Shown: piece by piece, positions 21,654 to 32,278 of the stretch
Layout of the letters: every line of letters starts with the position of its first letter
Numbering within the stretch: the stretch's first letter is position 1
Source of the DNA: Fusarium oxysporum f. sp. lycopersici 4287
Lineage: Eukaryota; Ascomycota; Sordariomycetes; Hypocreales; Nectriaceae
Length of the DNA stretch: 64,000 nt
Reading direction: 5' to 3'
Assembly: GCF_000149955.1 (NCBI RefSeq)
Contig: NC_030986.1
Span: forward strand, 6,446,568 to 6,510,567
Program-made: the position numbers and the translations under genes
The notes under the pieces: model-generated
What the model saw: only the letters and a program-made list of their open reading frames with translations
The model's database searches: none
Told to the model about the DNA's origin: nothing

Positions 21654-23388
21654 TGCCAGGTCGAGGCTTTGTTGAGCATCTAAAGATAATGGTCTGAACC
21701 CATACGTAGTAGCTCATACCCATTACTCGACGACGGGACATAGTTACCGGAAACAGATGCTTGAAATTGATGCGGGGAATGAACTTGGCTGTTGACTTAC
21801 AATGAAGCTAACCGGGACACACTAGACATGCATCCCCAAGTACGACAGGGAATGCAACACCAGTTCGTGATGCTGAGAGACATTTTGGCATCAAATGATT
21901 TGATCTGCACAGCTGCATCAATCGCGATGCCACTCAGAATTGACGAGAAAGACTCCACGCGATGCTACCCTAGTATCCCAAAACCTAGTCAAATTTCATA
22001 TAGTTCTTGCAAGTGATATCAAGCACGGATCAGAATTCTGCTCGAGCTCTTGATCTTACCACTTAAGCTCGGCCGTCGTTCTGATTTTGGGTTGTCAAAC
22101 CAGGCCCAAGCCAGCGCGGAGAACAAGTTTAAGTCCGCGACGACACCCGACGGTGGAGATGAATCGTCTTGGAAATTAAAGCTGTGGGGAAAATGACGAT
22201 CAGCGTGCAAGGGTAATGAAACCAATAGCGCATATGCAATACGCATGGGACCACCAAACAGGCTTACAAGGAAAATTATCCTTGCTGGGATGCTATTGCG
22301 GAGGAATGTTTGTCGCTCCGCGGAGTGACTGGCACCTCTTAATATGACGTTTGGAGAACTAGCATGGGTCACAATGTTGTGTTGGAACGAAATAACTCAG
22401 GAACTAGTAAGCGATGCATCTTCCAGCGGATTTCTGGAAGGTAAAGAAGGCGGGGGATAAGCTTAACATCCAGTTGGGCGTTGGAGGTGACATCGACTTG
22501 ACTCACTTGAGATGACGGGCGTCACATCATCCGTGATTGCCGGCCCGACAAGATATCCCCTGTTGATCGATGCCATGGGGTCACTTTGAGGATCCCTGTA
22601 GTAGGCTACATGCATATATCCACCATCCCTTTGGGGAATGCTCGAGTGGTGCGGGGAAGCTTCAACACCATGTCTTACTCTGTGCGGAGTTGTTGCGTGT
22701 GGAGCTGTCTACCAGACCGCTTTGATCGACTAACGGACTCCCCCATGGGTGACATGTTGCTTAGACCCAACACAGCTTGATGTAATTGCCGATCCTCGCG
22801 AATCATATGTGATAAGGTGGCAGCAGAGTGATAACCCTGCATACGAGTTCCCTCCCACCATCCATCCAACCCCACACATAACATGATGCGTCCCTGGGTG
22901 TCTTCCCCGGCTACTGTTGCATTCTTGGACTCAAGTCGCATGGAGATGCATGCTTCTGCGGAGATTCGGTGCCGCCGGCGCGTTCTAGAAGCTATCAAGA
23001 TGGATGCTTCCTCGCCCGCCTTCGCTGCGAGAATTTTTCATCCTTGTCGTAATCACATGTGATGCTGGCACGCTCATCAAGCCCTTGCCTTGATCAACCA
23101 ACTTTCGAGGGTCTTGTCGGGGCGATAGCAACGAGCGCTAACTGGTCCCGCCTTATCCGAAAGATCCGGGGCAGGTTCTGCTTTCTTCGCTCATGCTTCA
23201 AGGCCAGTTTAGGCAAGGTATGGGGATAGACGATGAGTGGAAACCTCGAATATTCTGACTCGTCTTTGTTTTCTCGACCATTGTAGTGTAACCGAAGAGA
23301 TTGGACGCGCCGTCGATGTTGTCTCAGCCCACATAGTCTTGCTTTGTTGACAACTAACAACACAACACATCTTATTATCGCTGCCCAC
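21654..23388. promoter_or_regulatory. Shared upstream region of GH32 and hexose transporter, with three CreA-type motifs
   Basis: This stretch lies between two divergent sugar genes and I find no convincing gene in it. GCGGGG, which fits the SYGGRG consensus for the carbon catabolite repressor CreA/Cre1, occurs at 21772-21777, 22450-22455 and 22652-22657. Glucose repression of both genes would be expected for a fructan-use pair. The motif is short, so three hits in 1.7 kb is weak evidence. Confidence 0.35.
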
Positions 23389-23395
23389 TATATAA
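23389..23395 (+). promoter_or_regulatory. TATA box of the hexose transporter gene
   Basis: TATATAA lies about 121 bp before the ATG at 23516, followed by a C/T-rich leader. Confidence 0.45.
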
Positions 23396-23515
23396 CCGCC
23401 GTGATCCCTTGACGAGGTCCACCTTCACTTTGACTCTCATCCCAATCTACCCTTCTCCTGTCTCATTGTTAGCCCTTACCTCACAAACACTCAACCCCAT
23501 CTTATCACTCCCAAC

Positions 23516-25313
23516 ATGGGGAAACTCGCCCTTGCTAAGCCCCAGGATGAGGCTGGTAAAGCATGGCCTGCCATCGCCGTGGGCTTCTTTGTAGCCTTTG
23601 GTGGTGTTCTTTTCGGGTTTGTAATGCTGTTCATGATTTGAATCGGTCTGTTAGCTAACATTTCCACTTTCTAGCTATGATACAGGCACTATCAGTGGCA
23701 TCTTGGCCATGCCCTACTGGCAGCGCGAGTTCAGCACTGGTCACGTCGATGCTAACGGAAACCCCAACGTCAGTTCCTCTCAGGAGTCTGCCATCGTATC
23801 GATCCTGTCTGCGGGCACTTTCTTCGGTGCCCTTGCCTCTCCTCTCTTGTCTGACTGGATTGGCCGTCGCCCTGGCTTGCTCATCTCGACCTGGGTCTTC
23901 AACCTTGGAGTTGTCTTGCACACTGCCGCTACTGATATCCCGCTATTCCTCGCTGGTCGATTCTTCGCTGGCTTTGGTGTTGGTCTCATCTCTGCAACTA
24001 GTAAGCTCTTGCTCTGCTCCTCGAGAAGTAATGCTAACCCCGTTAGTCCCCCTGTATCAGTCCGAAACAGCGCCTAAATGGATCCGTGGTGCAATTATCG
24101 GTTCCTACCAGTGGGCCATCACCATTGGACTTCTACTTGCTGCCATCGTGAACAACGCCACTTCCAAACGCGACGACTCAGGCTCCTATCGAATTCCCAT
24201 CGCAGTTCAGCTACTTTGGTCACTGATTCTCTTCGGCGGAGTGCTCTTCCTCCCTGAGACGCCCCGCTTTCTGGTCAAGAAGAACAACTTGGAGAAAGCA
24301 GCAAAGTCATTGAGCCGCCTTCGAAGATTGACCCACGATTCTCCAGAGATCACACAGGAGCTGAATGAGGTTATCGCGAACCACGAGTTTGAGATGAATC
24401 TCGGTAGTTCGTCGTACCTGGAATGCTTCAAGCCCCCCATGCTCAAGAGGCAGTTGACAGGCATGGGTCTTCAGGCCTTACAGCAGCTGACTGGTATGTT
24501 CCTCTCCATTTTGGTTTCAATTGTTAATCAATGACTAACTTGTGTGCAGGAATCAACTTCATTGTTTGTTTCATTTGATCAACTTGGATAACTCTGATAG
24601 CTAACAGGCTACAGTTCTATTACGGCACAAAGTACTTTCAAAACTCGGGTGTTTCGAGCGGATTCGTCATCTCTATGATCACTTCAGCCATCAACGTCGC
24701 ATCCACAGTTCCCGGAATGTATGCCATCGACAAATGGGGACGCCGACCGATGTTGCTATGGGGTGCCATTGGCATGTGTACCGCTCAGCTCATTGTTGCC
24801 GTTTCTGGTACTCTGTCAACGGGGCAGTATGATAATGGAGACATTTTCGTCATGAACATGGGCGGACAGAGAGCAGCTGTGGCTTTTGTCTGCATCTACA
24901 TCTCTATCTTTGCTGCTACCTGGGGCCCTCTCGCTTGGGTTGTGACGGGTGAGATTTTCCCCCTCAAGACGCGTGCCAAGTCTCTCAGTATCACGACGGC
25001 TACAAACTGGCTACTCAACTGGGCTCTGGCCTACTCCACCCCGTACATGGTCAACTACGGCGACGGCAACGCAAACCTTCAGTCGAAGATCTTCTTCATC
25101 TGGTTCGGCGCTTGTTTCCTGTGCATCGCTTTCGTTTGGTTCTTCATTTACGAAACGAAGGGGCTCAGCTTGGAGCAAGTCGACCAGCTCTACGAGGAAG
25201 TTTCCATTGCTCGTAAGTCGGTTCATTGGATTCCTTCAACTTCTTGGGAGCTTCGTCAGGATCACAAGACCGGTGAAGTAGGCAAGGCGGAGGAAGTTGA
25301 TGAGGGAGCTTAG
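23516..25313 (+). CDS. MFS hexose transporter (sugar porter family)
   Basis: Five exons: 23516-23616, 23675-24000, 24047-24493, 24550-24563 and 24615-25313, giving 528 residues. Introns are 58, 46, 56 and 51 nt with GT-AG ends; exon 4 is only 14 nt. The splices restore family motifs: FGYDTGTISG in helix 1, SDWIGRRPG in loop 2-3, GRFFAGFGVGLISATIPLYQSE, then PETPRFLV, and QQLTGINFIFYYGTKYF, which spans the tiny exon. GRRPM, GEIFPLKTRAKS and YETKGLSLEQVDQLY complete the pattern. Twelve membrane helices are expected. It most resembles fungal high-affinity glucose/fructose porters. Divergent from the secreted GH32 gene, it probably imports the fructose or glucose released by it. Confidence 0.88.
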
Positions 25314-25754
25314 CCTACCAACTTAAGCATTCAACCTGAGTCAGGTCGGCCTAACCAGACCCCTGAGGGTGAATGGTGAATGGTTGAAGCTGAGAGGATT
25401 TGAAGATTCTACATCAGCTACTTGAGGGTGTGTCTGGGACTATGGTGTGTTTGATATATTGGGAAGTGGTGGACTCTTAGCTAGAATAGAAGTCTTTAAC
25501 CGATAAGTGAAGAATTTACTTCTATATCATTCTCTACGCATTTTTGTTCCTTGTCTAATCCAAATACCGATATACTATAAGTACTTCCAGTTCACAGTAA
25601 CAGCAATAGCAAATACGCTCACTACTTTGCTCCACCGGGCGAAAATCCATCAGATATGTTAAGAGTGCGGCCTTATATACCATAACGGCGAAAACTTGGC
25701 AAAAATAGCAAAACCAAATTCACATTCAGGATCAAGATTAGAATCGACTGTATT
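25314..25754. other. Intergenic, 3' flank of the transporter and decayed transposon end
   Basis: No gene seen. From about 25570 the sequence is probably the left end of the decayed pogo-like element, but no clear inverted repeat could be matched to its right end near 27760-27800. Confidence 0.4.
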
Positions 25755-27397
25755 TTAATATTCCCTTGGTCTTTTAACTGCGCGGCCTGCGCAAGTCCGT
25801 ACAACTAGTAACCCTTCCGCCTCTGAATTTGAGCCCTCATCCTCTTCTACTCCTCCCACCTCGATCACATCCTCGACAGCCTCTATCTCTTCAGCTGCTT
25901 GGCCTGGCTCAGAAATAGTATTACCAACCACTAGAGCCTCTGCTAGTGTCATGAACTTCATGTTAGGATTCGGTATTGCCTTTCTCTTCTTGCCTCTGCT
26001 TAACCGTCTGACTTCCTCCTCTAGACTGGCTACTCTTGAGCTTAGCGAGGCGATCTTTGACTCTTGCGCTTCAAAACCTCTCGATATCACAGAATACCGT
26101 CTTCTCGTTGAGGTACTTTTGTTCTTCCCCAGATCCCTGATATGACGGCTGGTCTTTGGCGTGTTATCAGAGTCGCGTTGCCTGTCACTGGGGCCGTCCG
26201 AAGTAGGCGTCGTTTCCTTCTTGTCTGACTGAATTTCTGGATGCATGAGCGCTTTCCGTCGAGAGATCGGCCAGTTCCTAGTCACTCTCCAGCCAGAAAG
26301 GATATTTTCTTCGTCATGCCCACTTCCCTGGCTTTGACATAGGCCTTGATAAAGTTGACCTTGTCCACCGGGGCAGAATCGGTCAGGCTTGTCAGTTTTT
26401 GAAGTTCTTTACGATAGGCAGCCTTGGAGACATTAAACACTCCATTATCAAATGGCTATAGACCGTGAGAGCAGTGGGCTGGCAGGTAACAACAATATAC
26501 ATTGTTCAAAATGCACGTAGCCATCCACTCATCCTGGATTTTGAGTTAGCGACATTTTTTATTTAGAAGACTCAGAACAGGCAGATACGCACGGATACGT
26601 GGCTTCTATGGCCATCTAATATGATAAGCCTCGCATCGGACTCATCTTCCGGTTGTGTTTAGGGAAGATAGACTTCTCTGAGCCACTCAATTGCGATATG
26701 GTTGTCTGTCCAGCCGTTATCGGACGTGATATAATACCAGTCGGCTACCTCCTTGAGCTCTTCGATAAACCACTGTTGTTGAAGTTCTTTGCCTTTAAAG
26801 ATAATCCCCGGTTTCAGAAGACGACCAGTTGCAGTTACGGCTTCGAGAAAGCTAGTCCAAGTATAAGACTAAGAGCCTTTGAGGAAGGCCTTCCTCTTGG
26901 GATCGCTGCCGCCGATAACCAAGGAATCCAAGCCTGGATTCGCAATAGATTAGCTGAATCAATAGGTATAACGACAAATGCTTACCAAATCCAGCCATTA
27001 TACCGCCCTCGTCAACATTAACTATATTCTCAGGTTTAATCTAGCCATATTCTCTCTCCCGAATATCAAAGTACCAATTAACGGCGGTCGGGGTAAAACA
27101 ATTAAACCTCGATGCTTCTTGGCGTTTTCCTATCTTGTTCTTTATGGATAGATGGCGTTTCATGAACCTGGTTAGCCAATATACACCGATAGGCCGTTCC
27201 CTGCCTTGTTGTCATAGGAGGGCAGCGACGGTGGCGCGAACTTGACTATGGGATGGAGCATAGCCTAGGGCCTCTTGCCGAAGTATCCAGGTAACCAACC
27301 TGGCCTCTTGAGACTTGGATAACAGCCGGCTAGGATAGGTGACTTCAGATTTAGGCGGTATGCCTCTTAGTCGATCAGAAAGAGTGGTCTGAGGCAT
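25755..27397 (-). pseudogene. Decayed Fot/pogo-like transposase
   Basis: Pieces of one transposase can be followed along the minus strand: a helix-turn-helix (TTLSDRLRGIPPKSE, then SQEARLVTWILRQEALGY at 27397-27212), a block with GKELQQQWFIEEL and SDNGWTDNHIAIEWL near 26800-26680, a DDE step LIILDGH near 26620, the AHCSHGL block near 26470 and a C-terminal coiled, acidic tail (RKALMHPEIQ to VKRPREY, ending 25755). Several stops and shifts interrupt the N-terminal half. It is a relative of the element at 34811, where the same blocks occur, and helped to define that element's introns. At two sites it still has Trp where the other copy has TAG. Confidence 0.7.
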
Positions 27398-27758
27398 GCC
27401 ATGCTTCTAGGCGGCCTCATATTGCAAGAATCTATTCTCTGTGACATCCAGCATAGCTTCGATAACATTATCCTCTGTATAAGGTAATTGAGGCATTTCT
27501 AGCGTGGTTTTGAGAGGCTGGTGTAGATAAAAATCTGCTGAGACTTGGCGGAGGGAGGTTGATAAGGGAGGCGTTTTGAGACATTCTACATTAGTTCTGT
27601 ATGGTTATACCGCAAGCGTCACTGGAGAAGGAATATTAAAATATTAAATCTTATGCAATTTTAAATACGGCAGCTATTTTCCCACGCTAATAGCTTTACT
27701 TTTGGTCAAATACTATGCAAGTGAAAAACCGCATTTTGTATAGGAGACTATTTTTTTT

Positions 27759-27800
27759 GCTGACCGGTAGAGGGGTATGACCGAGTGAGGGGTACTGCAT
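27759..27800 (+). repeat. Likely right terminal repeat of the decayed pogo-like element
   Basis: GACCGGTAGAGGGGTATGACC followed by GAGTGAGGGGTACTGC has the repeated GAGGGGTA motif seen in ends of Fot-type elements. It lies outside the transposase remnant. The other end is not recognisable, so the element limits remain open. The stretch 27398-27917 holds nothing else I can name. Confidence 0.4.
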
Positions 27801-27917
27801 GGTATAGCACGAGATACTTAATAGCAGTTAAGAGCTTATACTTTTCCATTTCTATAATAGGAGATACTATTCTAACTAATTGGCAGGTATAGAAGGAAAG
27901 AATGATACAGTGTAGGA

Positions 27918-30000
27918 CTACTCGCCCAATAGGATGGTTTCCGACGCCTTCTCGCTCAACATATAGACCCCAATAACCGGGAAAGCCCCAGGAGACCTGG
28001 GGAAAGCACTGGCATCGACGACTCTCAAGCTAGAAACACCACGGACACGGAACTTGGAGTCCAAGACTGCGATTTTGTCAGATTTGGGGCCGATGGCACA
28101 AGTGCCAATGACGTGATGACCGAAGATATTTTCGCGAATGAAGTCTTCATCATTGTTAGTAACAGAGCAGCTTCCATCGGCACCAACAGTGCCTGTGCAT
28201 GGGGGCCAGGAGATATTGTAAGGAGCGAATGGTGCCTGGACGCGGTTGAAAGCACGGCGACCCCAAGCGAGGAACTCCTTGATAGCGGCTATGTCGCCTG
28301 CGGCGCCCGTGCCGTTGAAGTGTCGAAAGTTGATTTCAGGCGTCATGGTTGGATCGGCCGAGCGAAGCTTGAGATATCCAGCCGTGCTGTTGCCATGTAT
28401 ATGGACGCTGTGCATACCCCAGGTCGTTGGGGGATCATCCCACGATTGTCCCGTGTTCCGAGGCCAAAAGCCACGGAATCCAAAAGAACCGGGGAAGATG
28501 GCAATGTCACGCTCGTCGTTGGTGGTGTAATTAGTCTTGAGGAAGCCCAGTTGCATGAGACTAGGCTGAACGTATGGTCCCTGGCCTTGACGGTAAAGTG
28601 CAAGACATGGGTCGCCAGGAGCCCTAAAGGTGCACTGGGAGCGAGGACCGCCAGGAGCAGCGGAGTAATCGAAGGCCTGGGCACCGTGTCCAATGACGGC
28701 AATTTCGTTGTGGTCTTGCATGTTACGGCCAACACCTGGTACATCGGCGACGACGGGGATCTTCAGGGCCTTGAGGTCTGCAGCTGGTCCAATGCCGCTG
28801 AGTAACAGCAGCTGAGGCGAACCGAATGATCCACCACTGAGAATAACCTCTTTTCGAGCTAGGACCCGGCGTGACGTCTTCTTGACTGTCGAGTTATAGC
28901 GGAGGTCACCCTGAAAGACGCTTTTGCCTTCTAGGTAGTCGAGACCAATGGCGCGAGGCACTGAGCCTCCTCGAGGCTTGTCAAAGAGGACCTTGGTAGC
29001 GTAGGAGTTGAGGCGGACCTCCAGGGGGTACTTCTTACTGCCTTTCTCGTCAACGGCGCGCAAAGTATCGAGCACTCGTGTCCTTGCGCTGTAGCGGGCC
29101 CAGGTGGTATTGGCATGTTGAGGCGCTCCCACGAGCCCTGTCATCTGGTCTCGGTCGGGGTTCAAGACTTGGTTAGGGTCAGTGTTTAGGATGTTTGCCA
29201 GGTCCTCGGGATCTTGGCCCGCCTCGGCAGCCATGGCCTTTAGAACTGAGGTTGCTTGAGGTGAAGAGAGAAAGACGGCCCCGTTACCCAAAATCGTCTC
29301 AAGATATCCGTCGAAGCCGTGGCCTGGGGTACCACGTGGGCGGTATTGATTCTTCTCCAACTTAATGAACAGGTCCCCCATGTGAGTAGCACTAGGATTT
29401 GGTGCGTTAGCTTACTAATTCCCTAAAGATCACAAGATGGAAAGAGTAGAAGGGTTTGGGGATAACTTACTTCCATGAGTCATCGCCTGTGAGGTTTTTG
29501 ATATAGTCCCAGTCGCTATTGGCGGGAAGGACAGTCAGGGCAGAGTTGACAATAGACGATCCTCCGAGTGTAGCGCCACGGGGATATTGGATACCAACAA
29601 TCTCTGCTCCCTCAGGCGCAGAGCTTCCCGGACCAACCCACAAGTTTCCGTTTGGAAGCCTCCAGGTAAGATGTTGGTACTTTTTCGTCAATTCGAGATC
29701 GTCGTAATGACGAACCCAATAGGTCCAAGTCAGAGCAGTTGTATCTGCCGTGTTTGTCAACGCAATGGCGTTCGTGATCATAGCATCACTGGCGTCGTCG
29801 CCAGCCTCGAGCAAGAGAGTCCTGAAACCAGCTCGGGCCAGATTGACGGCCAATGGGCCACCTCCAGGACCGGAGCCGACTACCACATAGTCGTAAGTGT
29901 CGACCGAGTTGGCGGTCGTTGCCAATGCAGAGACGGTGCTGGCCATAAGCAGGATACTGCCGAGGCTGGAAGCCGCCTCCCAGGGGCTTACAAACCGCAT
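27918..30000 (-). CDS. Secreted GMC-family FAD oxidoreductase
   Basis: Two exons, 30000-29471 and 29391-27918, with a 79-nt intron (GTAAGT...CTAACGC...TAG); 667 residues. A signal peptide lies at residues 1-26 (ending STVSALA). The FAD-binding fold begins DYVVVGSGPGGG (residues 37-48), with LLLEAG for the ribose. RGATLGGSSIVN (residues 141-152) is the first GMC signature and VILSGGSFGSPQLLLLSGIGP the second. The C-terminal active-site His is in GHHVIGTCAIG. The splice rebuilds SWNATHMGDLF. The family covers glucose dehydrogenases, aryl-alcohol oxidases and others; the sequence does not tell which. It could oxidise sugars or alcohols outside the cell. Apparently intact, it is separated from the fructan genes by a decayed transposon. 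Confidence 0.88.
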
Positions 30001-30739
30001 GGCTGTTTAGAGGTGCAGATGCTGGATATGTTTGCGAGAGAGATCGTTAGAAGACCACTTGGGGTTGAAAGATGAATGTGATGAAGGATGAAAGCTCGAG
30101 ATAGATGGAGGACACATCCCTTTAAGTACATATGGCATGAGGTATTAGCCCCACCCACAAGATGGACATTACTGTAGGGAAGCTGGTTCAAGTCGTAAAT
30201 TAAGCTTGACTCTCTTAGACCCCAGTCTGCTGCTATTCCGATCGTGCACCGTGAAGATTTACCTCTGGATGACTAATGTATAACAGAAGTTGAAGTCGGA
30301 TGTCCGGATGCCAAGTCCCAAGTATATTGCAAGCGCCGGGTTTTGAGAAACTAATATCCAATAAAATCTCACTTGGCCCCTGAACTACCGGCTCTTAACG
30401 ACATTGTTTCCATCCCACATCAACTTCGGCCCCTATCTTCCCTCGAGCCAGAGTCCTTCCCGGCGATAGGAGAAAATCCATAAGTTAACGCCGTCATTTG
30501 AATAATACTTCACAGACAAGATTAATCAGTATGATCTCATCTGCTACCATTCGCCATTCCCGTCACAGATATACAACTCGCCGTGATGACATTTTCCCTA
30601 TTTTCGGCCTAGTGTGTCTATCACCGAAGTTTAAGGGTATGCCGTGGTTTTATCCTAGCTCCGCTCAATGACATTTTTTCCTCCTTTAGCCTAGCCCACG
30701 GGGCGGGGTTTACACATAGTGCTAACCCTTGTCTAGCTC
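30001..30739. other. Intergenic, upstream of GMC oxidoreductase
   Basis: No gene seen. Two imperfect direct copies of a roughly 28-nt unit occur: GATGACATTTTCCCTATTTT with GGCCTAG near 30584-30611, and AATGACATTTTTTCCTCC with TTAGCCTAG near 30667-30694. Confidence 0.4.
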
Positions 30740-30766
30740 ATGTTAATTGACTTTGTTCAGTGCATG

Positions 30767-31406
30767 TCACATTTTGATTCCGGGATAACCCTGCAGAGAA
30801 TACCCCATGATGACCGTGCGTCGCATACTTTCTGCAACAAGCCAAGTTTCCCAAGCATTAGAGGTATGGGTTTCGAGGAGACTGACTATGCTTTGCTCTG
30901 GGTCTCCGACATACTGCATCCGCTGTTGTAGACGACGGATGCTCTGGATAAAGAAAGGTTGTGTGCGCTCCGCATCAGCCCGTTGTCCAACATCGCCGTC
31001 AAATAAGCGAATAATTTGCATAACACTAGAGCCTGAACTGAAGACAGGATATCTATATCGCAGTCTGACTTCTCTATGAATTCCATTAACTGATCCGCAT
31101 ACTCCTGAATAGTACTATAAACCAATTGTTGATTTGTTTCGGACTTTCTGTCGTAAAGTGCATAAAGTGCCAGAATTTCCCGCAAGGACTTTGGGATATG
31201 CTTTTCTAACAACCTCCTGTGAATAAACCGAGTCTGACCGTGAAGGACGAGGAGTGTGGGAAACGACTGGAGACGTTGGACAGCATAGACAATCCGATGC
31301 TGGTATATCTTGCCGGCCAGAACACTCCGGGAGCATCGTTCAGAACCAGTTGATCAGGAACCGAAAAGGCCTCGATGTTGTTGGAAGTACCAAGGTTTCC
31401 CCTCAC
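30767..31406 (-). pseudogene. C-terminal remnant of a fungal transcription factor
   Basis: Three pieces in two or three frames on the minus strand resemble the middle/C-terminal regulatory part of fungal Zn2Cys6 proteins: FSVPDQLVLNDAPGVFWPAR (31370-31310), EKHIPKSLREILALYALYDR with SSVQALVLCKLFAYLTAMLD (31205-31030), and IIRLFDGDVGQRADAERTQP with NAWETWLVAESMRRTVIMGY (31015-30790). The frame changes near 31210 and 31020 may be short introns or frameshifts. No Cys6 cluster is visible upstream up to 31700, so the DNA-binding part is missing. The 3' end is also short. A regulator next to sugar genes would be of interest, but this one looks dead. Confidence 0.5.
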
Positions 31407-31743
31407 ATCATGATTAAAGTTACTAATACACAGAAAATTCGAGAACTCAAGGATAACTCAAGTATAAAAGACCTTGATGGTTCTTGAATAGAAGAACAAT
31501 GAATAACTGAATTATTCCACACAAGTGCACCCGGCATGACTGCGCATCATAACAACAGATGTTTGCCATTGCCTCCTGCCAATCCAGGTTATAGTCAGGA
31601 AAGGGTGGCAAAGTGATGTTTTCTGTCTCACCTCCCGCACCTACTGTACCAATTACTGTTGAATAGGTGCTGGGGTGTCACAGGCAAGCAGGGATACTTT
31701 AAGATTATGCATCGAAATGGTAGAACCTTTCAGGGGCAGAATT

Positions 31744-32076
31744 TTACATATAATATAATATGAATATACAAATCTGTATTAATAGACCAAATACGCGTAA
31801 TGTATGATAAATACTACCTCTAAGGAGAGAGTGCTGCTTAGGTAGGTCTTTTAGGGCAGCTAGGGCCTTTTCTAAGATAGCTAGCTTGCCCTGTAAGAAG
31901 TCTCTTCTGGGGCGTATAGGGCCTATATAGGTGCCTAAAGCCCTGATTCCTTCTAATTTTAGGTCTTTTATTGTTTTTTCCTGGACTTTAGCTAGGTTAA
32001 GCTGAACAGGTAACCTATCTAAGACCTTCCTTGTTACGATCCCCGCGGTTACGTCACGTGTACCCCACATTTTCAA
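31744..32076 (-). pseudogene. Small remnant of a LINE reverse transcriptase region
   Basis: About 110 codons, including LNLAKVQEKTIKDLKLEGIR, ALGTYIGPIRPRRDFLQGKL and LAALKDLPKQHSLLRGSIYH. This looks like the part just downstream of the polymerase domain in some fungal LINE ORF2 proteins (LGT-IGP and LPKQHALLL motifs). There is nothing else of the element nearby. The call rests on memory of the family; the region 31407-31743 holds nothing I recognise. Confidence 0.35.
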
Positions 32077-32278
32077 CTCTTAATCCACCAATCACGCCAA
32101 GACCGACAATACATGGACCGACAGCGCTCCAGGAATGCATCGTTCTATAACCGACATCGACCCTCGATACCATCAGTCCTTACATTATCATTCTAGTATA
32201 TAGAACACATTTATTTGCACTTTCATAGATTCTAGCTTATCAGCTATTAATAAAACTTCTTTATATTAATTAAGCCTA

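Noticed and set aside
22675..22998. Minus-strand frame of 107 codons in the GH32/transporter promoter gap
   Set aside because: No recognisable motif and it lies in a divergent promoter region.
32043..32060. Overlapping TTACGTCA and CACGTG motifs
   Set aside because: They lie upstream of a LINE remnant with no nearby host gene start; probably chance.
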